Position numbers and translations under genes: made by a program. From contig NZ_JAPQES010000001.1 of assembly GCF_026735165.1 (NCBI RefSeq), positions 744,001 to 808,000 of the forward strand: a stretch of 64,000 bases of DNA, in the 5' to 3' direction. The notes under the pieces are model-generated. The model had not been told where the DNA came from, made no database searches, and saw only the letters and a program-made list of their open reading frames with translations. Each line of letters starts with the position of its first letter. Position 1 is the first letter of the stretch. Of this stretch, positions 9,679-18,304 are shown piece by piece. The DNA is from Clostridium ganghwense. GTDB lineage: Bacteria; Bacillota; Clostridia; Clostridiales; Clostridiaceae.

Positions 9679-9711
9679 TTTAAACGTTCCTTTGTTATAT
9701 AATTTTATAAG

Positions 9712-9751
9712 AATAAGTTTGATATAAATATATATTTATATCAAACTTATT
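9712..9751. repeat. Perfect 40-base palindrome
   Basis: Two 18-base arms (starting AATAAGTTTGATATAAAT) flank ATAT. It sits between two paralogous genes and lacks a good T run on either strand, so it may be a processing or stability hairpin, or an operator, rather than a classical terminator. A related shorter palindrome lies at 10440-10464. Confidence 0.7.
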
Positions 9752-9782
9752 GTCTTATTTCATATCAAATTTTAATTATATT

Positions 9783-10034
9783 TTAGAAGAAGAAATCTAT
9801 TGCTATACCACTAACATAGAAAATTCTTCCTCCAGTTGCTCTAAGGCTTATTACATTATCAAAACCATCTACGACCTCACCAGCAATAAAAATACCACTT
9901 CTAAGTCTAACAACTATTCTTGATCCTCTATAATTTTTTCTTATAAACTCTGTTAAAGTCATAGGAGAATTCCCACATGGATTACATAAATTTTCAAAAT
10001 TATTATTCATTTCACACATAATTTCACCTCCCAC
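9783..10034 (-). CDS. Small barrel-like protein, paralogue 2
   Basis: An 83-residue protein. A short N-terminal tail (about 22 residues) with two cysteines precedes a 60-residue domain (LTEFIRKNYRGSRIVVRLRS...GEVVDGFDNVISLRATG...FYVSGIAIDFFF). Alternating hydrophobic strands and conserved glycines suggest a five-strand small barrel. It is about two-thirds identical to the 59-residue protein at 10483-10662. A likely internal start exists at the Met after residue 4 (MCEMNNNF), with GGAGGTGAAATT just before it, so the true protein may be 4 residues shorter. Function is unknown; the small size and tandem paralogues recall spore coat or exosporium genes, but nothing here proves that. Confidence 0.7.
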   Translation of the reverse strand: MGGEIMCEMNNNFENLCNPCGNSPMTLTEFIRKNYRGSRIVVRLRSGIFIAGEVVDGFDNVISLRATGGRIFYVSGIAIDFFF

Positions 10035-10069
10035 CTATTAAATAAGTTTCTGTGTTTTTTATTGAAAAT

Positions 10070-10366
10070 TTATAAATCTACCACATCAATCATATCTTCA
10101 AAATCATCCAAATTACCCATAGATTGTATTATATCTCTTAATTCTGGATCGTTCTCTGATAACACCATATCTTTTAGTTCTGGATCATTTTCTGATATCA
10201 CCATATCTCTTAACTCCAAATCATTATCCAACAGCGAAATATTATCTAATTCAGATCCATTACCTTGAGCAATATTATTCTGCATTTCCGATATATTAGT
10301 TGTATCTTCTCCTAATATACCCGAATCATTTGGATTAATATTAGTTGAGCTATTCATCCCTCTCAT
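10070..10366 (-). CDS. Small acidic protein with 12-residue tandem repeats
   Basis: This 98-residue, strongly acidic protein contains three near-perfect 12-residue units at about 47-58, 59-70 and 71-82, consensus ENDPELRDMVIS. A weaker fourth copy precedes them at about 35-46. GGAAG lies before the start. The repeats are also visible as 36-base repeats in the DNA, so the number of units may vary between strains. It sits between two members of the small barrel family on the same strand and is likely cotranscribed. No known family is recognised. Confidence 0.7.
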   Translation of the reverse strand: MRGMNSSTNINPNDSGILGEDTTNISEMQNNIAQGNGSELDNISLLDNDLELRDMVISENDPELKDMVLSENDPELRDIIQSMGNLDDFEDMIDVVDL

Positions 10367-10439
10367 AAATTCACTTCCTTTTTCTTATTGTAATTGTTTT
10401 GTATATCTTATATTTTTACGTATTTTTATTTTGAAAGGC

Positions 10440-10464
10440 TTGATATGAAATGATTCCATATCAA
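10440..10464. repeat. Palindrome TTGATATG-N9-CATATCAA
   Basis: A perfect 8-base inverted repeat just downstream of the 59-residue paralogue. It resembles the centre of the 9712-9751 palindrome (TGATAT...ATATCA), so the same element follows two members of the gene family. Confidence 0.55.
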
Positions 10465-10482
10465 ACTTGAAATTCTATTTCA

Positions 10483-10662
10483 TTAGAAAAAGAAATCTAT
10501 CGCAGCAGCATTAACATAAATAATTCTTCCTTGACGAGTTCTAAGACCTATTACATTATCAAAACCATCCACAACCTCACCAGCAACACATTTTCTGCTT
10601 CTAAGACCAATAACTATTCTTGAACCCGCATAATTTCTTCTTATAAATTGTGCTAATGGCAT
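10483..10662 (-). CDS. Small barrel-like protein, paralogue 3 (59 residues)
   Basis: A short gene reading MPLAQFIRRNYAGSRIVIGL at its start and ending AAAIDFFF. It is the minimal form of the domain found at 9783-10034 and at the C-terminus of the 9181-9678 protein. GGGGGAGGAAATTAA immediately precedes the ATG, a strong ribosome binding site. Near-identity with the 83-residue paralogue over GEVVDGFDNVI and the IDFFF tail shows a recent duplication. Function unknown. Confidence 0.75.
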   Translation of the reverse strand: MPLAQFIRRNYAGSRIVIGLRSRKCVAGEVVDGFDNVIGLRTRQGRIIYVNAAAIDFFF

Positions 10663-10884
10663 TTAATTTCCTCCCCCCTTGAATTATTTTTAAACTTTAG
10701 TTTTCCAATTTATTAACATTAGTTAGTAGGCAACAAGGGATGTCCACTTCCCCCTTATATATAGTATTAACAAATGATGAAAATGGTTACTTCGCAAAAA
10801 TTTAATTCTCCCATCATAGCATAAAATTATATAGTACTTTTATATAGCACTAGAAACCATGTGGTATATACTAATAAAACGAGT

Positions 10885-10930
10885 AAAAAATAAGCTTAAA
10901 GATAGATTTTTCTACCTTTAAGCTTATTTT
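10885..10930. terminator. Terminator after cheV
   Basis: AATAAGCTTAAAG pairs with CTTTAAGCTTATT, with T runs on either side. It is downstream of cheV on the minus strand and upstream of the small-protein cluster. The rest of 10663-10884 holds no gene; only an AT-rich leader is seen. Confidence 0.75.
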
Positions 10931-10976
10931 AGTTTATAGTTTTGCCTTAGCAAAATTTCTAATTGGTGTAAAACTT

Positions 10977-11888
10977 TTAATTGTGATTTAATGTATAATC
11001 ATCTACAAGTTTAACTAACTTATCTATATCAGGCTTATTTATTTGAGCATCTGCTCCTACTGCCTGACCTTTATGATATAAATCATCAGTTATTAATGAA
11101 GAGAATATTATAACTGGTAGTTTTCTTAGTATATTATCTTCCTTTATTCTTCTAGTTAGAGTATGACCATCCATTTGAGGCATTTCAATATCTGTTATTA
11201 ATGCATCAACATTTTCTAAAAATCTTTCTCCCTTTTCTTTTAAAAGTTCTCTTAAATAATCCAATGTCTGCTCTCCATCATCAAAAAATGTTAGGTTACT
11301 ATAGCCTGCTTCCATTAATACATCACTTAACATTTTTCTTATAATTCTAGAATCCTCTGCTATAATCACCTTACTATCAGATCTGTCTTTACTATATTGT
11401 ATTTTTTCAATTCTTTTATCATAACCACCATAAGATTCCATTATATCCATAACTATTTTTTCAAAATCTAGTAACATTAATATTTTATTATTCCCCATCA
11501 ATATATTACCTATAACTAAAGAATTTTCAGCAATTGAATCTGGTTTTCTAATATTATCCCACCCTATACGATGTATTCCTAAAACCTTATCTACTAAAAA
11601 TGCTACCTTCGTTCTATTAAATTCACACAGTATTATCATTCTTTTTTCAGTATCATTATATTGTTTTTCCAAAGTATATTTTAAATCTATTACAGTTATA
11701 ATATCATCTCGAACCAGTGTAGCACCCGCTACAGATGGATCTACATTAGGAATTTTAGTGATATTATCTAACATTAGTATTTCCTTTGTTTTTAACACAT
11801 TAATAGCATAATGCTTTGAACCTACTGTAAATTCCAATACCTCTACTTCTCCAGTTCCACTTTCTAATAAAATACCTGTATTATTCAT
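10977..11888 (-). CDS. cheV: Chemotaxis coupling protein CheV (CheW-receiver fusion)
   Basis: The 303 residues have a CheW-like domain at about 15-155 (VLEFTVGSKHYAINVLKTKEI, typical of receptor-kinase couplers) and a response-regulator receiver domain at about 170-300. The receiver has the acidic pocket IIAEDS and the phosphoacceptor Asp in ALITDIEMPQMDG. CheV couples chemoreceptors to CheA and takes part in adaptation through phosphorylation. It stands alone between terminators, away from any che operon, which is common for cheV. Confidence 0.95.
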   Translation of the reverse strand: MNNTGILLESGTGEVEVLEFTVGSKHYAINVLKTKEILMLDNITKIPNVDPSVAGATLVRDDIITVIDLKYTLEKQYNDTEKRMIILCEFNRTKVAFLVDKVLGIHRIGWDNIRKPDSIAENSLVIGNILMGNNKILMLLDFEKIVMDIMESYGGYDKRIEKIQYSKDRSDSKVIIAEDSRIIRKMLSDVLMEAGYSNLTFFDDGEQTLDYLRELLKEKGERFLENVDALITDIEMPQMDGHTLTRRIKEDNILRKLPVIIFSSLITDDLYHKGQAVGADAQINKPDIDKLVKLVDDYTLNHN

Positions 11889-11972
11889 GAATTCCCCTCC
11901 ATTAATTATATACTTTTATTTATGTTTAATACTTTTTAATCTTATTATATTTTTATTCGTAGTAATATAAAC

Positions 11973-12022
11973 AAAAAAAGCCAGTGTAAAAAACTTAATA
12001 GTTTTTTTAACACTGACTTTTT
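11973..12022 (-). terminator. Terminator of the pyr operon
   Basis: AAGTCAGTGT and ACACTGGCTT flank an AT-rich stem-loop with seven T after it on the minus strand, about 220 bases past pyrE. The rest of 11889-12243 shows no gene. Confidence 0.75.
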
Positions 12023-12243
12023 CAAAGCTTAGCATCTCATACTATCTTTAAAGACTGTCAAGTAAAATATTAACTTTTACATTTAACATAACATTACTGT
12101 ATTATAATTAGTTAAATTCTCAATGAACCTATCTATTAATAGCTTATTTTTATTACATTTTAGCATATATACTTTTTATTTTCAATAGATATATATTGGA
12201 GAATCCATCCACAAAACTTTTAAAAAGATGTTACGAAATATTA

Positions 12244-12816
12244 TTATACTATCTTTCTACTTCCTGGCTTAACATATTCTATTCCTTGTTTGCAAAGTGG
12301 ACACTCATCAACAGCAAAACTTTCAATTTCTAATTCGATAGCGCTGTATATAGGGTATTCAATATTGCTGCTTTTTCTATCAACTATGCTTGCAATTCCC
12401 ACTACTTCTCCTCCAAGAGCTTTTATAACTTCTGCTGTTTCTAAAGAAGACTTTCCTGTAGTTACTACATCCTCTGTTATCAATACCTTTTGACCTGGTT
12501 TTATTTCAAATCCTCTTCTTAGAGTCATTTTTCCATCTACTCTTTCAGTAAATATAGCTGGCTTTCCTAATTGACGTCCAAGCTCATATGCCACAACTAC
12601 ACCGCCCATTGCAGGTCCTAATACTATATCAAACTCTAAATCCTTCACCTTATTATAAACAACACTTAAAACTTTTTCAGCTTTATTTGGATATTGTAAA
12701 AGTTTAGCACATTGAACATATCTATTACTGTGTCTTCCTGATGATAATAAAAAGTGACCTTCTAATAGTGCTTCAACTTCCTTTAATATTTCAATTACAT
12801 TTATATTATTATTCAT
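12244..12816 (-). CDS. pyrE: Orotate phosphoribosyltransferase
   Basis: PyrE converts orotate and PRPP to OMP, the fifth pyrimidine step. The PRPP-binding motif is [13 protein letters not shown], and [14 protein letters not shown] is a second family segment. The C-terminal DECPLCKQG is typical of the clostridial/archaeal-type OPRT. I chose the ATG at 12816 ([14 protein letters not shown], 190 residues) because GGAGG at 12824-12828 precedes it at ideal spacing. An upstream in-frame ATG at 12846 has no ribosome binding site. It is the last gene of the pyr operon, 59 bases after pyrD. Confidence 0.95.
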   Translation of the reverse strand: MNNNINVIEILKEVEALLEGHFLLSSGRHSNRYVQCAKLLQYPNKAEKVLSVVYNKVKDLEFDIVLGPAMGGVVVAYELGRQLGKPAIFTERVDGKMTLRRGFEIKPGQKVLITEDVVTTGKSSLETAEVIKALGGEVVGIASIVDRKSSNIEYPIYSAIELEIESFAVDECPLCKQGIEYVKPGSRKIV

Positions 12817-12875
12817 TTTTATTCCTCCAATTTTTTTAGTTTTCAAATACCTTAAAGCAAAAGTAATCTATACTT

Positions 12876-13775
12876 TTATTTTATTATTCCTCTTATCTCA
12901 CTTAAATCTTTAATTCCTTCATCAGTCATGAATTTCTCAATTCCATTTATTATATCTAAACAAATATCTGGTTTTATAAAATTGGCACTTCCTACTTGAA
13001 CTGCATGAGCTCCTGCCATTATGAACTCTATAGCATCTTCCGCATTGCTTATTCCACCCATTCCTACTACAGGAACATCTATATTCTTACATACCTCATA
13101 CACCATTCTTAAAGCTATAGGTTTAATGGCTGGACCTGATAATCCCGCAGTTACATTATTGAAAATTGGCTTTCTCTTTTTTATATCTATGGCCATAGCT
13201 TTAAAAGTATTTACCATAGATATAGAATCTGCTCCTGCTTCACAACATTTATATGCCATATCTACTATATCTTCTGCATTAGGTGATAATTTAACCATTA
13301 AAGGTTTTTTACATATGTTTTTTACTTCTGAAACTACTTTATACGCTACATCTGACTTTATTCCAAAAGCCATGCCTCCATGTTTTACATTTGGACAAGA
13401 AATATTAAGCTCTATTATATCTACATCTGTATTATTTAGTTTCTCTACGCCCTTTAAATAATCTTCTATAGAGCCTCCCCCTAAATTAGCAAGTATAACT
13501 GTATCTAATTTTCTCATCTTAGGAAGTTCACGTTCTATAAAATTATTTACTCCAGGATTTTGAAGTCCAACACTATTCATCATACCACTGCTAGTTTCGT
13601 GTATCCTTATTCCGTCATTTCCTTCTTTTTTATTTATAGTAAGTCCTTTTGTAGAAATTCCTCCAAGCTTTGATACATCATATATTTGTGAATATTCATC
13701 ACCAAATCCAAAGGTACCAGAAGCAGCAATTACTGGGTTTTTTAAATCAATTCCACATATATTTACATTAAGCAT
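12876..13775 (-). CDS. pyrD: Dihydroorotate dehydrogenase (NAD-type, catalytic subunit)
   Basis: A class 1B (PyrDB) FMN enzyme of 299 residues that oxidises dihydroorotate to orotate. The catalytic Cys is in [11 protein letters not shown], and the FMN phosphate site is in [21 protein letters not shown]. Pairing with PyrK, whose 3' end it overlaps by 8 bases, indicates the heterotetrameric NAD-linked form rather than the fumarate- or quinone-linked forms. Confidence 0.97.
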   Translation of the reverse strand: MLNVNICGIDLKNPVIAASGTFGFGDEYSQIYDVSKLGGISTKGLTINKKEGNDGIRIHETSSGMMNSVGLQNPGVNNFIERELPKMRKLDTVILANLGGGSIEDYLKGVEKLNNTDVDIIELNISCPNVKHGGMAFGIKSDVAYKVVSEVKNICKKPLMVKLSPNAEDIVDMAYKCCEAGADSISMVNTFKAMAIDIKKRKPIFNNVTAGLSGPAIKPIALRMVYEVCKNIDVPVVGMGGISNAEDAIEFIMAGAHAVQVGSANFIKPDICLDIINGIEKFMTDEGIKDLSEIRGIIK

Positions 13776-14502
13776 CTAAAACCAAATCCCTTCCGTTGAA
13801 AACTGGACCATCTTTACACGTTCTCTTGTTTCCATCCTTAGTTTTACAAGTACATACTAAACAAGCTCCTATACCACAAGCCATTCTATTTTCCATTGAA
13901 ACATAAACTTCTACATCTTTATCTAAACACATCTTTGCAACTTTTTGCATCATAACTTCTGGTCCACAGCATATTACCATATCATACTCTTCTGGCTTCA
14001 ATAACTCTGTTACATATCCTTTATGCCCAACACTTCCATTTTCTGTGGATATTTTAACATTATTAGTATACTTATTAAGACTTCCTACACCATAAACTTC
14101 ATCTCTAAAACCACAGTATAAATCTATTTCACATTCTTTAAGCTCTTTTATTAAGTAGTTAAGTGGAGCAATACCAATTCCACCTGATACTACAGCAACC
14201 TTACCTTTTATTTTCTCTTTATCAAACCCGTTACCTAGTGGTCCTATTATTTGAATCTTATCGTTAACTTTTAACTTGCTAAAAAGTTTAGTTCCTTTAC
14301 CAACGACAGCATAAAGAAAAGTTATTCCGTCTTCCTCTACATCATGTACACTAATAGGTCTTGGTAAAAAAGGTCCATCTTCCCAACACTTCACCATATA
14401 AAATTGTCCTGGCTTTGCTTCAAAATTCCCTTTAACCTTAAGCTTAAATATTTCTGAAGAAATCTCTTTATTTTCAATAACTAACTCTTGTGTACATATC
14501 AT
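13768..14502 (-). CDS. pyrK: Dihydroorotate dehydrogenase electron transfer subunit
   Basis: PyrK carries FAD and a 2Fe-2S cluster and moves electrons from PyrD to NAD. The 244 residues show the ferredoxin-reductase fold: FAD site [13 protein letters not shown]-binding [15 protein letters not shown], and the four-cysteine cluster segment ([15 protein letters not shown]...RTCKDGPVF) at the C-terminus. GAGGAGAT precedes the ATG. It overlaps pyrD, implying translational coupling. Confidence 0.97.
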   Translation of the reverse strand: MICTQELVIENKEISSEIFKLKVKGNFEAKPGQFYMVKCWEDGPFLPRPISVHDVEEDGITFLYAVVGKGTKLFSKLKVNDKIQIIGPLGNGFDKEKIKGKVAVVSGGIGIAPLNYLIKELKECEIDLYCGFRDEVYGVGSLNKYTNNVKISTENGSVGHKGYVTELLKPEEYDMVICCGPEVMMQKVAKMCLDKDVEVYVSMENRMACGIGACLVCTCKTKDGNKRTCKDGPVFNGRDLVLDA

Positions 14503-14506
14503 ATTG

Positions 14507-15367
14507 TTATCTCCTCATTTCCAATGCTTGTTTCATTTTTAGCACTTCTTTTCTTGCACATTCTGCAAATTCTTTTTCTCCATTCTCATATTTTTTATAA
14601 CCTAAGAGAATACCTCTTGAAGAATTAACAACTCCTCCATTACCATTTTTTAAATAAACTCCTGCTTCTTCTGCACCTCCACCTTGTGCCCCAAAACCAG
14701 GTATTAGGAAGAATGAGTTATTATATTTCTCTCTTATTTTCATTCCATCTTCAGCAGTTGTGCATCCTACTACTGCTCCTATAGAACTATATCCGCATTT
14801 CCCTAAAGCTTCTTCTCCTAATTTTTGAAGTTTTTCTCCTACAATATCATAAACTTTTTTACCTTCACTACTATTTACATACTCAAAATCTTTTGATCCT
14901 TTATTAGATGTTCTAAGCAGTACGAAAAGTCCTTTTTCCTTATTTTTAACATAGTCCAAATATGGCTCTATACTATCCATTCCCATATATGGGTTCAATG
15001 TTATAAAGTCCGTTTCAAAATCTCCTTCAAAGTGAGCTTTCGCATACATTTCTGCTGTTTTTGAAATGTCTCCTCTTTTAACATCAGAAATAGCTATACA
15101 TCCTAAGCTTCTTATATATTCTAAAGTTCTTTTATATGCCATAAGCCCTTTTATTCCATAGGCTTCGTAATATGCTATTTGAACTTTATAACAAGCTGTA
15201 TGCTCTGCTGTAGCATCAATTATCTTTTTATTAAATTCAAATATAGCATCCTCTATATTTGTAAACTTTTCTGCGAACCACTTAGGAATATAGTCGTAAG
15301 AAGTATCTAGCCCTACACACACATTTCCTTTTTTATTTACTACCTCATATAACTTGTCTATTATCAC
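14507..15367 (-). CDS. pyrF: Orotidine 5'-phosphate decarboxylase
   Basis: PyrF removes CO2 from OMP to give UMP. At 286 residues it is the longer type 2 form. The catalytic charge network is in ISDVKRGDIS, and the C-terminal GFGAQGGG loop binds phosphate. It starts 2 bases after the pyrC stop and ends 4 bases before pyrK. Confidence 0.97.
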   Translation of the reverse strand: MIIDKLYEVVNKKGNVCVGLDTSYDYIPKWFAEKFTNIEDAIFEFNKKIIDATAEHTACYKVQIAYYEAYGIKGLMAYKRTLEYIRSLGCIAISDVKRGDISKTAEMYAKAHFEGDFETDFITLNPYMGMDSIEPYLDYVKNKEKGLFVLLRTSNKGSKDFEYVNSSEGKKVYDIVGEKLQKLGEEALGKCGYSSIGAVVGCTTAEDGMKIREKYNNSFFLIPGFGAQGGGAEEAGVYLKNGNGGVVNSSRGILLGYKKYENGEKEFAECARKEVLKMKQALEMRR

Positions 15368-15369
15368 TT

Positions 15370-16569
15370 TTATCTACTCTCCTTATCATTTGTATACACT
15401 ATTTTTCCACCTTTTATGGTCATAAGAATTTCTCCTGAAACCTTTTTCTCATTGAAAGGAGTGTTTTTTCCCTTTGATTCAAATTCTTCTGAGTTTATAG
15501 TATATTCTTTATCTAAGTCTACTAATGCAAAATCCGCATCATATCCTACAGTTATTTGCCCTTTATTAAGTCCCATAATTTCTGCCGGTCTTTTAGACAT
15601 TATTTCTGATAATTTATTTAAAGTTATTCCTTCCTCTTTAACAAGTTTTGTATAACATACTGAAAAAGATGTTTCTATTCCAGAAATTCCTGGTGATCCA
15701 TTTTTCTTATCTTCTTCAGTATGAGGAGCATGGTCAGTTGCAATTGCATCTACAAAACCATCTTTAATCGCTTTAATTAAGAAGTTTACATCTTCTTTAC
15801 CTCTCATTGGAGGATTAACTCTATATTCTGTTTCGTCCGTTAAAGCTAAATGATGTGGTGTCACTTCACAAGTTATATCATAGCCTTCTTTTTTAGCTTG
15901 TATTACATCCATCATGGCTTCTTTTGTGCTTACATGTGCCATATGAAGCTTACAATTTGTAAATTTTGCAAGAGATATATCTCTCCAAGTCATCATATTC
16001 TCTGCCATTCTCATGTCTATATTACTCATTTCAGGGTTTTCTGCATGAGATATAACTGTTATATTTTTTTCTCTTGCCTTTATCATAGCATCTAGCATAA
16101 CTTTATTATCTGCTACCCCTTTACCATCATCCGAAATAAATTTAACAGCAGAAGTTAAGCTATCTAAATGACTTATGTCACTTCCTTCTAAATTTCTAGT
16201 TATAGACACAACCTGATGAGCATCTACAAGTCCAACTTGCTGAGCTCTTTCCGTTACATAATTAAATGTATCCATACTTGAGCAAACAGGATTTGTATTT
16301 GCCATAAGATTCACACCAGTATATCCGCCTCTTACCGATGCCTTGCTTCCACTTAAAATATCCTCTTTATGAGTAAAGCCTGGTTCTCTAAAATGTGCAT
16401 GCATATCTATGAAGGAAGGAAGAAGCACTTTGCCTTTTCCATCTATAACTTCACAATCTTTGCATATAGATTTACCTATTTCAAAAATCTTTCCAGCATA
16501 TATATATACATCTCCATAAAAACTTTGAGCAAAATCTACAACTCTAACATTCTTAATTAAAACTTCCAT
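15370..16569 (-). CDS. pyrC: Dihydroorotase
   Basis: A zinc amidohydrolase of 399 residues that closes carbamoyl aspartate to dihydroorotate. The metal ligands are in DMHAHFREPGFTHKEDI, further His ligands are in VISHAENPE and MAHVST, and the catalytic Asp is in DAIATDHAPHT. This is the class I PyrC type of Firmicutes. It lies 45 bases after pyrI, before pyrF in the operon. Confidence 0.97.
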   Translation of the reverse strand: MEVLIKNVRVVDFAQSFYGDVYIYAGKIFEIGKSICKDCEVIDGKGKVLLPSFIDMHAHFREPGFTHKEDILSGSKASVRGGYTGVNLMANTNPVCSSMDTFNYVTERAQQVGLVDAHQVVSITRNLEGSDISHLDSLTSAVKFISDDGKGVADNKVMLDAMIKAREKNITVISHAENPEMSNIDMRMAENMMTWRDISLAKFTNCKLHMAHVSTKEAMMDVIQAKKEGYDITCEVTPHHLALTDETEYRVNPPMRGKEDVNFLIKAIKDGFVDAIATDHAPHTEEDKKNGSPGISGIETSFSVCYTKLVKEEGITLNKLSEIMSKRPAEIMGLNKGQITVGYDADFALVDLDKEYTINSEEFESKGKNTPFNEKKVSGEILMTIKGGKIVYTNDKESR

Positions 16570-16614
16570 ATCTCACCCTTCTTTCCTCTATACTCTAAAT
16601 GTATTGTGGTTATT

Positions 16615-17046
16615 TTATAGAAGCTCTTTTGTGTATGCTTCATCACAATACTTACATCTATACTCTCTGTTATCTTCATCTACAAGATAAAACTGCTGTG
16701 GAATATCTTTCTCTATAGAGGTTATGCATCTTGGGTTTTTACATTCTAAAACATTTTCTACTTCTTTTGGTAAGTTTAAGCTAACCTTTTCTTTTGATAC
16801 TTCATTTTCTATAATAGTGATTGTTATATTTGGATCAATTAAACCTAGTATAGTAAAATCTATATCTATATCATTTTCAATTTTTATTATGTCTTTTTTA
16901 CCATGTTTTTTACTGTTAGCATTCATAATAAGTGCTACAGGAAATTCTGCTTTATCTAATCCTAAATAATTGAAAATACTTATTCCTTTTCCTGCTTTAA
17001 TATGATCTATTACTATTCCGTTTTTTATGCTATCTATATTCAACAT
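16615..17046 (-). CDS. pyrI: Aspartate carbamoyltransferase regulatory chain
   Basis: PyrI forms the regulatory dimers of the aspartate transcarbamylase holoenzyme and binds ATP or CTP. The 143 residues comprise the nucleotide-binding domain (about 1-95) and a zinc domain with four cysteines (CKNPRC...CKYC) at about 103-135. Its start codon overlaps the pyrB stop by one base (TAATG), giving translational coupling and balanced subunits. PyrI is absent from Bacillus but usual in clostridia, so the enzyme here is probably allosteric. Confidence 0.96.
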   Translation of the reverse strand: MLNIDSIKNGIVIDHIKAGKGISIFNYLGLDKAEFPVALIMNANSKKHGKKDIIKIENDIDIDFTILGLIDPNITITIIENEVSKEKVSLNLPKEVENVLECKNPRCITSIEKDIPQQFYLVDEDNREYRCKYCDEAYTKELL

Positions 17047-17972
17047 TATTCACACACCCCCAAAAGTTTTGCAATTAACGCCATTCTTGCGTACATACCG
17101 TATTTTGTTTGCTGAAAATAACATGCTCTTGGATCATTATCTACTTCAGCCGCAATTTCATTAACTCTTGGTAGAGGATGTAAAATAATCATATCTTTCT
17201 TTGCTAATTTCATTTTTTCTTCATTTAATACATAACTATCTTTAAGTCTTAAATAATCTTCTTCATTAAAGAATCTTTCTTTTTGTACTCTAGTCATGTA
17301 AAGAATATCTAATTTATCAACTACGTCTTCTAATCTATCTACTTCTACAAATTCAATATTATTTTTTATAAGAACTTCTTTCTTTATATAATCTGGAATT
17401 TTTAATTCTTCTGGTGAGATTAATACAAATTTATTATTTTTATATCTAGATAAGGCTTTAACTAACGAATGAACTGTTCTTCCGAATTTTAAATCTCCGC
17501 AAAGACCAATTGTATGATTTGAAAACTCTCCTTTTTTCCTTCTTATAGTAAGTAAATCTGTTAATGTTTGAGTTGGATGTTGGTGTCCACCATCTCCTGC
17601 ATTTATAACCGGAACTTCTGAGTACATTGAAGCAACTTTAGCTGCTCCTTCTTTAGGATGTCTCATAGCTACAACATCTGCATAGCCTCCAACTACTCTT
17701 ATAGTATCAGCTACACTTTCTCCCTTTGAAGCCGAGCTAGAATTAGCATCCGAGAAACCTAATACCTTTCCACCAAGTCTTAACATAGCTGCTTCAAAGC
17801 TAAATCTTGTTCTTGTGCTAGGTTCAAAGAAAAGAGTGGCAAGAAGTTTCCCTTCACCTATCTTAGAATATTTATCTGGATTCTCAATAATTTTTTCTGC
17901 TAAATTAAAAACTTCTTCTAATTCCTCTGTTGAAAAATCCATTGGATCAATTAAATTTCTTCCTTTTAACAT
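17046..17972 (-). CDS. pyrB: Aspartate carbamoyltransferase catalytic chain
   Basis: PyrB joins carbamoyl phosphate and aspartate, the committed pyrimidine step. The 308 residues carry the carbamoyl phosphate motif [12 protein letters not shown] near residue 50, the HPTQTLTDL segment, and HPLPRVNEI near the C-terminus. It is the first gene of the operon. Its Shine-Dalgarno sequence (17980-17986) overlaps the 3' strand of a PyrR binding loop, suggesting that PyrR also affects its translation. Confidence 0.97.
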   Translation of the reverse strand: MLKGRNLIDPMDFSTEELEEVFNLAEKIIENPDKYSKIGEGKLLATLFFEPSTRTRFSFEAAMLRLGGKVLGFSDANSSSASKGESVADTIRVVGGYADVVAMRHPKEGAAKVASMYSEVPVINAGDGGHQHPTQTLTDLLTIRRKKGEFSNHTIGLCGDLKFGRTVHSLVKALSRYKNNKFVLISPEELKIPDYIKKEVLIKNNIEFVEVDRLEDVVDKLDILYMTRVQKERFFNEEDYLRLKDSYVLNEEKMKLAKKDMIILHPLPRVNEIAAEVDNDPRACYFQQTKYGMYARMALIAKLLGVCE

Positions 17973-17982
17973 ATTATTTCCT

Positions 17983-18014
17983 CCTTCTCAGTCTCACTGG
18001 ACTAAACTTAAAGG
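17983..18014 (-). promoter_or_regulatory. PyrR binding loop overlapping the pyrB ribosome binding site
   Basis: On the minus strand CCTTTAAG...GAGAAGG stem strands flank the core TTTAGTCCAGTGAGACTG, a good PyrR binding loop. It lies after the leader terminator and has no terminator of its own. Its closing strand GAGAAGG runs into AAGGAGG, the pyrB Shine-Dalgarno sequence. Binding would hide the ribosome site. Confidence 0.75.
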
Positions 18015-18017
18015 TTA

Positions 18018-18150
18018 TTAAAAAATGCCTTCTCTTAACAGAGAAGGCATAGTTATCCTATGATTAATTTATACTAAAATTATTTTACATACAAATATAA
18101 AATTAATTTCTAGCGCTCTTCCTTCTCCATATCTCGTACAGAATTAAAGG
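18018..18150 (-). promoter_or_regulatory. PyrR-type attenuator of the pyr operon
   Basis: A distal loop at 18121-18150 (CCTTTAATTC...GGAGAAGG; its core TGTACGAGATATGGA is divergent) is followed by a terminator at 18018-18050 (ATGCCTTCTC / GAGAAGGCAT, then six T). The 3' strand of the loop, GGAGAAGG, is complementary to CCTTCTC in the terminator, giving the antiterminator. Confidence 0.8.
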
Positions 18151-18172
18151 CATCCTTATTAACTTTTAAACA

Positions 18173-18201
18173 ATTTTATCATATATACATATAAAAAGCA
18201 A
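18173..18201 (-). promoter_or_regulatory. pyr operon promoter
   Basis: TTGCTT (18196-18201), a 17-base spacer and TAAAAT (18173-18178) lie just upstream of the attenuator. Confidence 0.55.
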
Positions 18202-18255
18202 TAATTTTTTTATAATTTCAACTAACTTATATTGATGATTTAATTTCTAATCTAT

Positions 18256-18299
18256 AAAAAGAGAACCTAAATACATATTTATACGTATTTAGATTCTCC
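18256..18299 (-). terminator. Terminator after GntP permease 1
   Basis: GAGAATCTAAATAC pairs with GTATTTAGGTTCTC, followed by TTTTTA on the minus strand, a few bases past the permease stop. Confidence 0.85.
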
Positions 18300-18304
18300 T
18301 TAAT

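Noticed and set aside
9712-9751. The 40-base palindrome as a classical intrinsic terminator
   Set aside because: Neither strand has a continuous T run after the stem, so it was recorded as a palindromic repeat only.
10062-10268. Plus-strand Ser-rich frame opposite the acidic repeat protein
   Set aside because: It is the mirror of the repetitive minus-strand gene, lacks a ribosome site, and the minus frame fits the operon direction.
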